Assembly (NCBI GenBank): GCA_900551515.1
Contig: URWH01000137.1
Coordinates: forward strand, 1-5,634
Reading direction: 5' to 3'
Length of the DNA: 5,634 nucleotides
From: an uncultured Porphyromonadaceae bacterium
GTDB taxonomy: Bacteria; Bacteroidota; Bacteroidia; Bacteroidales; Muribaculaceae
Part shown: positions 1 through 5,402 of the stretch, one piece after another
Layout of the letters: each line of letters begins with the position of its first letter
Numbering within the stretch: the stretch's first letter is position 1
Notes under the pieces: model-generated
Databases searched by the model: none
What the model saw: only the letters and a program-made list of their open reading frames with translations
What the model was told of the DNA's origin: nothing
Made by a program: the position numbers and the translations under genes

Positions 1-14
1 TTTTATTGTAGGAT

Positions 15-809
15 TTATACTGACACTTTCCCTGCAATATGCGGATGCGGGTTATAGTTGACCAACTCAAAATCCTCGAACTTGAAATCGAAGATGTTTT
101 TCACATCCGGATTGATTCTCATCTGCGGCAAATCCCGCGGTTCACGAGATAGTTGGAGCTTTACCTGCTCCAGATGGTTCAGATAGATGTGGGCGTCTCC
201 TAAGGTATGGATGAAATCTCCGGCTTTCAGTCCGGTGACTTGCGCCATCATCTGCAGGAGCAGGGCATAGGAAGCAATGTTGAAGGGCACTCCTAAAAAA
301 ATGTCCGCACTACGCTGGTACAGTTGCAGGCTCAGCCGTCCGTTGGCGACATAGAACTGGAAGAAAGCGTGGCAGGGAGGGAGGTTCATGTTGTCCAAAT
401 CGCCTACATTCCATGCGCTGACTATAATCCGGCGTGAGTCGGGATTGTGCTTGATGGTCTCTACGGCTTCGCTGATCTGGTCGATGAATCCACCGTCGTA
501 GTCGGGCCACGAACGCCACTGATAGCCGTAGACATGGCCTAAGTCGCCGTTCTCGTCGGCCCATTCGTTCCATATGCGCACACCGTTTTCCTGAAGATAC
601 TTCACATTGGTGTCGCCCTTGAGAAACCACAGCAGCTCATGGATTATCGACTTGAGGTGCAGCTTTTTGGTGGTGAGCAACGGGAATCCTTCGGCCAGGT
701 CAAACCGCATCTGATATCCGAACACACTGCGTGTGCCGGTGCCTGTGCGGTCGTTTTTGTCGGTGCCGTCGGTCATTATGTGATCGAGCAGCTGAAGATA
801 TTGTTTCAT
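15..809 (-). CDS. thyA: Thymidylate synthase
   Basis: Cytoplasmic enzyme that methylates dUMP to dTMP, using 5,10-methylenetetrahydrofolate as both carbon donor and reductant; essential for dTMP synthesis. The protein is 264 residues, the same length as E. coli ThyA, and aligns with it almost without gaps. Visible landmarks are Arg21 in RTGTGT, the Arg126-Arg127 pair in DSRRIIV, the nucleophile Cys146 in [10 protein letters not shown], Arg166 and Asp169 in QRSADIFLG, Asn177 in PFNIASYAL, and His207/Tyr209 for dUMP binding. The C-terminus (GKVSV) is complete. Its ATG overlaps the stop of the upstream polyferredoxin gene as ATGA at 806-809, so the two are probably co-transcribed and translationally coupled. 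In many Bacteroidales folA follows thyA, but only 14 bases remain beyond the stop, so this cannot be seen. G+C is about 53% by my count, clearly below the genes to its right. The identification is secure; the reason for the lower G+C is unknown. Confidence 0.98.
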   Translation of the reverse strand: MKQYLQLLDHIMTDGTDKNDRTGTGTRSVFGYQMRFDLAEGFPLLTTKKLHLKSIIHELLWFLKGDTNVKYLQENGVRIWNEWADENGDLGHVYGYQWRSWPDYDGGFIDQISEAVETIKHNPDSRRIIVSAWNVGDLDNMNLPPCHAFFQFYVANGRLSLQLYQRSADIFLGVPFNIASYALLLQMMAQVTGLKAGDFIHTLGDAHIYLNHLEQVKLQLSREPRDLPQMRINPDVKNIFDFKFEDFELVNYNPHPHIAGKVSV

Positions 810-1771
810 TTTTTCAAAAGTTTCTTTTTCATTGACTTACAGTTGTCGGGCGCTTTCATCGTGGCGGCTCCCGAGGCTTCGCCCTCGCGGCGGCCGAGTC
901 CGCGGATGCGCTGCATCAGCGGCTGCGACAGGCGCTTGCGGTCGGTGGTATAGCGGATGGCGCCGTCGCGGCAGGCATTGACGCAGTCAAAGCAGGTGAC
1001 GCAGCGCGAGTTGTCCACCACATGATCCGAGAGGTTGATGCAGTGAGCCTTGCACACATATTCGCATCGGCGGCACTGTGTGCACAGGTCGGTATCGATA
1101 TCCATCTGGAATATGGAATAGCGGCTCACCATGCCGAGCACCGTGCCGACGGGGCAGATGGTGTTGCATAGCGTGCGTCCCGTGAGCGCCGACACCACGG
1201 CGGTGACGGCGAAGAGAAACGTGGCCACGATCGACGAAGCCACCGACACTGTCACCGGATAGGCCAGATGCTCGGTGAAGCCGTGCGCCCCGAGCCATTC
1301 GGCCAGATATTTGGCCATGGAATTGAAAAATCCCGAGCAGATGCGCTGGAAAGCCGACTCCGGCTCGGCCACCGACGGCAGCAGCGTGATGCCCGCCACA
1401 ATGCAAATCACCGTCAGGGCGAGCATCGTATAGCGCACCGGATTGGCAGGCGGCGCATAACGGTAGGGACGGCGGTAGCGGAAACGGCCCATGCGCCACA
1501 GCCGCGAGAAGATGTCCTGCAGCGTCCCCAGCGGGCAGACGGTCGAGCAGTAGATGCGGCCGAAAACGAGCGTCACCAGCAGCCAGAGCACGAAGACGGT
1601 GAACGACACCGCGCTGATGGCCGAGCCTATCTGCAGGCTTTCGAGCCACGGCCCGACGCCCGGAAGCATCCACATGGGCACCGTAAGCCCGACGCCGAGG
1701 ATCACAAACACGACAGACGCCACCACTATTCGCAGTGTAAGCAGCGTCCGGTTAATGATTTTCAGGTTCAT
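806..1771 (-). CDS. Membrane-bound 4Fe-4S polyferredoxin (NapH/MauN-like)
   Basis: Predicted inner-membrane electron-transfer protein of 321 residues. About four hydrophobic segments are visible (roughly residues 11-35, 50-70, 113-132 and 173-197). Two CxxxCP motifs typical of the NapH/RdxA/YccM type follow membrane segments: CSTVCPLG at 75-82 and CNTICPVG at 202-209. A ferredoxin domain then carries two classic CxxCxxCxxxC clusters, with Cys230/233/236/240 and Cys257/260/263/267, enough for two 4Fe-4S centres. The tail from about residue 276 is basic and low in complexity. In characterised relatives such proteins pass electrons between the quinol pool and a periplasmic or membrane partner. 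No partner oxidoreductase is encoded in the window, so the substrate is unknown. It is first in a two-gene unit with thyA (4-bp ATGA overlap) and has its own -7 box about 65 bp upstream. No gene symbol is justified. Confidence 0.88.
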   Translation of the reverse strand: MNLKIINRTLLTLRIVVASVVFVILGVGLTVPMWMLPGVGPWLESLQIGSAISAVSFTVFVLWLLVTLVFGRIYCSTVCPLGTLQDIFSRLWRMGRFRYRRPYRYAPPANPVRYTMLALTVICIVAGITLLPSVAEPESAFQRICSGFFNSMAKYLAEWLGAHGFTEHLAYPVTVSVASSIVATFLFAVTAVVSALTGRTLCNTICPVGTVLGMVSRYSIFQMDIDTDLCTQCRRCEYVCKAHCINLSDHVVDNSRCVTCFDCVNACRDGAIRYTTDRKRLSQPLMQRIRGLGRREGEASGAATMKAPDNCKSMKKKLLKK

Positions 1772-1835
1772 AGCGTAGTCACGGGTGCAGGAGGCGGCCG
1801 GTGCGGGTGTGTCGGCCGTTCGGCTGCCACGGCTT

Positions 1836-1843
1836 CAAAGATA
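1836..1843 (-). promoter_or_regulatory. Putative -7 promoter box for polyferredoxin-thyA
   Basis: The minus strand reads TATCTTTG here, an exact match to the Bacteroidota -7 consensus TAnnTTTG. It lies in the 92-bp gap between tadA and the polyferredoxin gene and would give a leader of about 60 nt. No well-spaced -33 TTTG is visible; the nearest TTG (1858-1856) is too close. The gap otherwise holds no gene. Confidence 0.5.
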
Positions 1844-1863
1844 GCAATTAAATTTCAATCGGC

Positions 1864-2310
1864 CTACCGCTTGCGCCCGAAAAAGTCGCGCATCAGCGCC
1901 GCGGCCTCGTCGGCGAGCACTCCAGCCGTCACCTCGGTGCGCGGATGATAGGCGTGGTCGGTGTAGGTGCTGCATCCCCGCTTGGGGTCGGAGGCGCCAT
2001 ACACCACCCGCCCTATCTGGCTCCAGCCCAGGGCGCCGGCGCACATCAGGCACGGTTCGACGGTGACGTAGAGCGTGCAGTCTTTCAGATACTTGCCGCC
2101 GAGCGTCTGCGCCGCGGCCGTGATGGCCTGCATCTCGGCGTGAGCCGTCACGTCGACCATCGCCTCGGTGAGGTTGTGGCCGCGCCCCACGACGCGTCCG
2201 TGGGTCACTATCACGGCGCCCACCGGCACTTCGCCGTCGGCGGCCGCACGGCGCGCCTCCTCGAGCGCCATGCGCATGAAGCGCTCATCGTCAATTGTCT
2301 GCTGGCTCAT
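1864..2310 (-). CDS. tadA: tRNA adenosine(34) deaminase (nucleoside deaminase family)
   Basis: Zinc-dependent deaminase of the CDA fold, most likely TadA, which converts adenosine to inosine at the wobble position of tRNA-Arg(ACG). The protein is 148 residues, the usual length. Visible motifs are VPVGAVIV (28-35), Asn46 in GRGHN, the HAE motif with zinc ligand His57 and proton-shuttle Glu59, and PCLMC (86-90) with zinc ligands Cys87 and Cys90. The C-terminal part (RVVYGASDPKRG, then LMRDFFGRKR) also fits TadA. The start ATG overlaps the rnz stop codon as ATGA at 2307-2310, so it is the second gene of an rnz-tadA operon. A guanine or cytosine deaminase of the same superfamily is the alternative. 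Pairing with another tRNA-processing gene and the MCAGAL context favour TadA. No Shine-Dalgarno is evident, as expected for this phylum; translation is probably coupled to rnz. Confidence 0.9.
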   Translation of the reverse strand: MSQQTIDDERFMRMALEEARRAAADGEVPVGAVIVTHGRVVGRGHNLTEAMVDVTAHAEMQAITAAAQTLGGKYLKDCTLYVTVEPCLMCAGALGWSQIGRVVYGASDPKRGCSTYTDHAYHPRTEVTAGVLADEAAALMRDFFGRKR

Positions 2311-3224
2311 TGCAATTCGATTTTAAGTCCTTCCTGTGCCGCTATCACCTCGCCGCCGAATGTGCGGCATGCCTCGGCGGCCAGCAAGGCGCTGTCGGTG
2401 TAGCGTTTTGAATAATGCCCTATCATCAGGCGGCGGGCGCCCGCTTCGGCGGCTATCCGTCCGGCCTCGCCGGCGGTGCTGTGGCCGCGCTCATGCGCCT
2501 GGACAGCGAGCTCGTCGGCATAGGTGGCCTCATGATAAAGCAGGTCGACGCCGCTTACGGCGCGGGCCACACGCTCGTCTGCCTGCGTGTCGGAGCAGTA
2601 GGCATAGCTGCGCGAACGGTCGGCCGGACGCGTAAGCATCTCGTTGACAATCACCTCGCCGTCGGGCTTCACATAGTCGTCGCCGCATTTGATGCCGTGG
2701 AGCGCCGACACCGGTATCTGATGAAACGCCACCATGTCGCCGCACAGATGCCTCAGCTTGGCCGTTTCGCGGAACAGGAAGCCGTAGCACGGCACGCGGT
2801 GATAGAGCGGGAAGGCGTCGACGGTCAGCGAATCGCTCGTGAAGATGCGGCCACCCGAGCCCTCTATAGGCTCGAACACGAGCTCAAACGACGGCTGACG
2901 CACGAAAAAATCGGCCATGCGGCGCATGATATCGACCCCTTCGGCCGGCAGATGCACCGTCACAGTGCCGGTGCGCTCATGCAGCCCCAGCGTCGACAGC
3001 AGTCCCGGCAGCCCGAGGCAGTGATCGCCGTGCATGTGGCTGATGAATATGTGGTTGAGCCGCGAGAAGCGCAGTTTCATCTTGCGCATCATGCGCTGCG
3101 TGCCCTCGCCGCAGTCGATCATCATCAGGTTGTCGCGGAAGTTGATCACCTGCGATGATGGATTGTGTAGCGGCGTCGGGGTGGCTGATCCGCAGCCGAG
3201 TATGTTTATTTCAAATTTCTCCAT
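2307..3224 (-). CDS. rnz: Ribonuclease Z (tRNA 3'-processing endonuclease)
   Basis: Metallo-beta-lactamase-fold endonuclease that removes the 3' trailer from tRNA precursors in the cytoplasm. At 305 residues it has the usual length of the short (RNase ZS) form. In order: an N-terminal strand with LGCGSATPT (9-17), MIDCGEGTQ (35-43), the zinc motif HMHGDH with His63, His65, Asp67 and His68, then His142 in LYHRVPCYGF, Asp212 in CSDT, HEAT at 231-234, His248 in GHST and His270 in IGHYSKRY. All expected metal ligands are present. The stretch at roughly 150-200 corresponds to the flexible tRNA-binding arm. ATG at 3224 is chosen because the family begins with this strand and a -7 box lies 19 nt upstream. 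It is first in an operon with tadA, and is transcribed divergently from the DUF3822-rsmD pair. Confidence 0.96.
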   Translation of the reverse strand: MEKFEINILGCGSATPTPLHNPSSQVINFRDNLMMIDCGEGTQRMMRKMKLRFSRLNHIFISHMHGDHCLGLPGLLSTLGLHERTGTVTVHLPAEGVDIMRRMADFFVRQPSFELVFEPIEGSGGRIFTSDSLTVDAFPLYHRVPCYGFLFRETAKLRHLCGDMVAFHQIPVSALHGIKCGDDYVKPDGEVIVNEMLTRPADRSRSYAYCSDTQADERVARAVSGVDLLYHEATYADELAVQAHERGHSTAGEAGRIAAEAGARRLMIGHYSKRYTDSALLAAEACRTFGGEVIAAQEGLKIELQ

Positions 3225-3243
3225 TCCAATGTTGTTTGCATCA

Positions 3244-3251
3244 CAAAATTA
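3244..3251 (-). promoter_or_regulatory. Putative -7 promoter box for rnz-tadA
   Basis: The minus strand reads TAATTTTG, an exact TAnnTTTG match, ending 19 nt before the rnz ATG; the implied leader is only about 13-16 nt. No clear -33 element is seen at the expected spacing. The surrounding A/T-rich patch stands out against GC-rich flanks, which supports a promoter. Confidence 0.6.
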
Positions 3252-3293
3252 CAAAAATTCCGCAACTGTCACCGTCTTATCCGATTTTATGCG

Positions 3294-3301
3294 TAATTTT
3301 G
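3294..3301 (+). promoter_or_regulatory. Putative -7 promoter box for DUF3822-rsmD
   Basis: The plus strand reads TAATTTTG, the same octamer as the rnz promoter on the opposite strand, 42 bp away. It lies 38 nt before the ATG at 3340 and would start transcription near 3306-3308. A clear -33 element is lacking. Its position argues against the in-frame ATG at 3289, which would lie upstream of the transcript start. Confidence 0.58.
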
Positions 3302-3305
3302 CAGC

Positions 3306-3327
3306 CGGCGCCCCCTCACAGGCGCCG
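3306..3327 (+). other. GC hairpin in the 5' leader of the DUF3822 gene
   Basis: CGGCGCC at 3306-3312 is the exact reverse complement of GGCGCCG at 3321-3327, with an 8-nt loop. The 7-bp all-GC stem would sit at the very 5' end of the transcript predicted from the -7 box, 12 nt before the start codon. It may stabilise the mRNA or modulate initiation; it could also be chance in GC-rich DNA. No T-tract follows, so it is not a terminator. Confidence 0.4.
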
Positions 3328-3339
3328 CAACCCCCGACG

Positions 3340-4188
3340 ATGAATTCCGACCCGTTATATAAAGACCTGATTGCCCAGCCCGAGCTTTGGAAGCTGGCGC
3401 TGCTGCTTTCGCCCGACCGCCTCGACGTGGCTCTCTATCCGCCCGTCACCCGCGAAGAGATGATCTGGCGGTCGTTTGCCTTCGACCCCGCCGCCCCCGA
3501 CAAGCTCCGTGCGCTCGAAGATATCATCTACGACAACCCACTGCTGCTCAGTGACTTCAAGCGCGTCGACTGCATCATAGCCAACGCTCCCTCCATAGCC
3601 TTGCCGCCGGAGCTGGACGAGGACGACGCCACCGCCGCCTACGATCTTGCCGCCGACACCTCGGCCGTCGAGCCGGCCGCGCCGCTCGAGCTGTTCCCTA
3701 CCGGCTCGTCCGACGGCGCCGTCATGGCCATCCGCCAGAGCACGGCCATGCGCTCGTTCATCACCCGCACATTCTACAACGTGCGCTTCGACTGCCGCCT
3801 CGCCGCCCTATGCCGCTATTTCACCGGACGCGCCGAAGCGCCCCACACCCCGGCGCTCTATGCCATCGACGCCGACAGCCGCCTGACAGCAATAGCGCTC
3901 GACAGCGACCGCCGGCTGCTGCTGGCCAACGAGTTTGCCTACACGAAGCCGGTCGACGCCGCCTATTATATCCTTGCCGTCATGCAGCAGCTCGGCATGC
4001 CGCGCACCGACACCGCCGTGTGCATATCCACCCCCGCGACGGCCGACACACCGGAGTCGCTCCGCGAGATCCTCCGGCCCCATCTGCCGCAGGCCGGAGC
4101 CCTCCCCTTCCCCACGTTGCGCTACCGTGCATCCCGCACCACCCTCCAGGCACCTTTCTCACTCCTTATCCGACCGATATGCGAATAA
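3340..4188 (+). CDS. DUF3822 family protein, function unknown
   Basis: A 282-residue soluble protein with no signal peptide and no membrane segment. It resembles the DUF3822 family of Bacteroidota, found beside rsmD; no function is established to my knowledge. Visible features are an N-terminal segment with WKLALLLSPDRLDVALY (17-33), an acidic and alanine-rich linker (about 91-118), a central helix-rich part, and the family-like block with strands RLTAIALD (181-188) and RLLLANEFAY (192-201) followed by the helix DAAYYILAVMQQLGM (206-220). The last part returns to strands. The repeated strand-turn-strand-helix order looks faintly like an actin/PilM-type fold, which is inference only. ATG 3340 is preferred over in-frame ATG 3289 because the -7 box lies between them and family-like sequence starts here. 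It overlaps rsmD by 10 bp, so the two are probably translated together. No ribosome binding site is recognisable. Confidence 0.85.
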   Translation: MNSDPLYKDLIAQPELWKLALLLSPDRLDVALYPPVTREEMIWRSFAFDPAAPDKLRALEDIIYDNPLLLSDFKRVDCIIANAPSIALPPELDEDDATAAYDLAADTSAVEPAAPLELFPTGSSDGAVMAIRQSTAMRSFITRTFYNVRFDCRLAALCRYFTGRAEAPHTPALYAIDADSRLTAIALDSDRRLLLANEFAYTKPVDAAYYILAVMQQLGMPRTDTAVCISTPATADTPESLREILRPHLPQAGALPFPTLRYRASRTTLQAPFSLLIRPICE

Positions 4189-4739
4189 TACGAGGCAAAT
4201 ACGGCCGACGCCGCTTCGACGTGCCCACCAACATCACCGCGCGTCCCACCACCGACTTCGCCCGCGAAAACATCTTCAACGTCATCGAAAATCTCACCGA
4301 CATCGAGGGCGCGCGCGTGCTCGACCTCTTCTCGGGCACAGGCGCCGTGGCCTTCGAGTTTCTCTCGCGCGGCGCCGCGCAGGTCACAGCCGTCGAGAAA
4401 GCGGCCGTCCAGGCCCGCTTCATCGAAAAGACAGCCCGCACGCTGGGCGACGACAACCTGCGGCTTGTGCGCGGCGACGTGTTCCGCTTCCTCGCCACCG
4501 CAGCGCCCGCAAGCTACGACATCGTATTCGCCGATCCGCCCTACGACATGGATCGCTTCGACCTCGTGGCGCCCACGGTCATCGACCGCGGCATCGTGAG
4601 CCCCGGCGGCATCTTCATACTCGAGCACTCGCGCATCCGCGACTACTCCTCGCTCCCCGGCTTCCACAGCCGCCGCGTCTACGGAAGTGTTAACTTTTCA
4701 ATATTTCTGTTCCCCGACGTCAACGAGGCCGGACGGTAG
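4179..4739 (+). CDS. rsmD: 16S rRNA (guanine(966)-N(2))-methyltransferase
   Basis: SAM-dependent methyltransferase that methylates the N2 of G966 in helix 31 of 16S rRNA during 30S assembly. The protein is 186 residues, near the usual length of about 180-200. It opens with the family start MRIIRGKYGRRRF, followed by RPTTDFARENIFN (22-34), SAM motif I VLDLFSGTGAVAFEF (47-61), the acidic residue Glu73 in VTAVEK that would contact the SAM ribose, and the catalytic DPPY motif at 119-122. The end (VNFSIFLFPD) matches the closing strand of the Rossmann fold. ATG 4179 gives exactly this family start and overlaps the end of the DUF3822 gene by 10 bp; longer in-frame extensions upstream are GC-rich read-through. 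The identification is firm, although a paralogous N6-adenine-type methyltransferase also uses a similar DPPY motif. Confidence 0.95.
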   Translation: MRIIRGKYGRRRFDVPTNITARPTTDFARENIFNVIENLTDIEGARVLDLFSGTGAVAFEFLSRGAAQVTAVEKAAVQARFIEKTARTLGDDNLRLVRGDVFRFLATAAPASYDIVFADPPYDMDRFDLVAPTVIDRGIVSPGGIFILEHSRIRDYSSLPGFHSRRVYGSVNFSIFLFPDVNEAGR

Positions 4740-4758
4740 CGTCCATATCACTTTTTTT
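4731..4758 (+). terminator. Weak terminator-like hairpin after rsmD
   Basis: GGACG (4731-4735) pairs with CGTCC (4740-4744) around the loop GTAG, which contains the rsmD stop codon. Seven T residues follow at 4752-4758, but 7 nt separate the stem from the T-tract, more than in a canonical intrinsic terminator. It may attenuate read-through from rsmD into the division gene; confidence is low. Confidence 0.3.
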
Positions 4759-4761
4759 CAC

Positions 4762-4769
4762 TACATTTG
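4762..4769 (+). promoter_or_regulatory. Putative -7 promoter box for the FtsB/DivIC-like gene
   Basis: TACATTTG is an exact TAnnTTTG match. Only 6 nt separate it from the ATG at 4776, so a transcript from it would be leaderless or have a leader of about 3 nt or less. No -33 TTTG is seen upstream. Read-through from rsmD (36 bp away) is the alternative source of transcript. Confidence 0.45.
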
Positions 4770-4775
4770 CCCCCG

Positions 4776-5084
4776 ATGAACACTCCGCGCAAAACGACAT
4801 TCCCCCAATGGTGCCGACGCTATCTCGCCAACTTCAACCTGATAGCCATCGCCGCCGTGCTCTGCTATATCCTTTTCTTCACCGACACCTCCATCGGCGC
4901 CACCTACACCTATGAAAAGGAGATCACACGCCTCGAGCGCGAAAAGCAGGCCTGGGCCGACACCCTTGCATTCTACAACGACCTCAACAGCCGCCTCGAC
5001 GGCGACAAAGAGATGATCGAACGCGTGGCCCGTGAGCACTACCTCATGAAGCGACCCCACGAAGACGTGTTCACCGCCGAATAA
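4776..5084 (+). CDS. Septum formation initiator family protein (FtsB/DivIC-like)
   Basis: Small bitopic membrane protein of 102 residues that fits the FtsB/DivIC family. In better-studied bacteria these proteins join FtsL and FtsQ/DivIB in the divisome and help activate septal peptidoglycan synthesis. In order: a short basic cytoplasmic N-terminus (1-18), one membrane helix (about 19-36, NFNLIAIAAVLCYILFF), a coiled-coil stretch (about 44-75, with YEKEITRLEREKQAW), then the family's conserved end IERVAREHYLMKRPHEDVF (81-99). ATG 4776 is preferred; an in-frame TTG at 4767 would add only three residues and falls inside the -7 box. It is followed after 21 bp by a small membrane protein gene on the same strand, probably in one operon. 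Whether it acts as FtsB or as DivIC is the same question in this phylum, so I leave the symbol blank. Confidence 0.92.
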   Translation: MNTPRKTTFPQWCRRYLANFNLIAIAAVLCYILFFTDTSIGATYTYEKEITRLEREKQAWADTLAFYNDLNSRLDGDKEMIERVAREHYLMKRPHEDVFTAE

Positions 5085-5105
5085 CCCTCTCACCGACTGA
5101 CGTAA

Positions 5106-5402
5106 ATGCGATCCAAAAAACAAAACAACGACCCCGCAGCCGACTTCATCCTGCCATCATCGCCATGGCTCTGGATCATGAACCTCGGCCTGCTGCTTAT
5201 TGTGGCTGCGACAGCCCTCCCCCTCTTCCATGTGACCGGCGACACCTTCCGCTGGATCTTCTCGGCCGGCGCCCTGCTGGCCATCGCCGGCCGCCTCTGC
5301 GCCCCGGGCTACCGCGGCACCATAGTGCGCGTCCGTCGCCTCGCCCGCATCGAAATGTGGGCATGCATAGTGTTCTGCGCCGGCGCCTTTTTCATGTGGT
5401 AA
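5106..5402 (+). CDS. Small multi-pass membrane protein of unknown function, possibly 3'-truncated
   Basis: A 98-residue protein that I cannot assign to a named family. A polar N-terminus (1-19) is followed by hydrophobic segments at about 21-41 (WLWIMNLGLLLIVAATALPL) and 48-63, a basic loop at about 70-81 (RGTIVRVRRLARIE), and a third hydrophobic segment starting near 84 that is cut off after about 15 residues by the stop. ATG 5106 lies 21 bp after the FtsB/DivIC-like gene with no promoter box between, so the two are probably co-transcribed; a role near the divisome or envelope is inference from position alone. The stop coincides within a few bases with an abrupt fall in G+C and the start of foreign-looking sequence. 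The native protein may therefore be longer, with a complete third and perhaps a fourth helix. Codon use up to that point matches its neighbours. Confidence 0.72.
   Translation: MRSKKQNNDPAADFILPSSPWLWIMNLGLLLIVAATALPLFHVTGDTFRWIFSAGALLAIAGRLCAPGYRGTIVRVRRLARIEMWACIVFCAGAFFMW

Noticed and set aside
1795..1818. Two copies of CGGCCG in the tadA-polyferredoxin gap as a possible terminator or operator
   Set aside because: The self-complementary hexamers could pair across a 12-nt loop, but there is no T-tract, and such hexamers are common in DNA this rich in G+C.
1268..1948. Plus-strand open frame across the polyferredoxin gene and the gap to tadA
   Set aside because: Its composition is typical of antisense GC-rich read-through (Arg/His/Gln-rich), and the opposite strand carries a convincing Fe-S protein.
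2415..3158. Long plus-strand open frame antisense to rnz
   Set aside because: It is a shadow of a GC-rich gene: rich in Arg, His and Ala, with no recognisable domain, while the minus strand encodes an intact RNase Z with all metal ligands.
3034..3339. Upstream extension of the DUF3822 reading frame, including an in-frame ATG at 3289
   Set aside because: The extension runs antisense to rnz and through the divergent promoter region; the -7 box at 3294-3301 lies downstream of ATG 3289, and family-like sequence begins only at 3340.
4122..4667. Minus-strand open frame antisense to rsmD
   Set aside because: It shows no domain and lies opposite the SAM motif and DPPY motif of a clear RsmD.
4767..4775. 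TTG at 4767 as the start of the FtsB/DivIC-like gene
   Set aside because: It would add only three residues, lies within the -7 promoter box, and an ATG is available at 4776.
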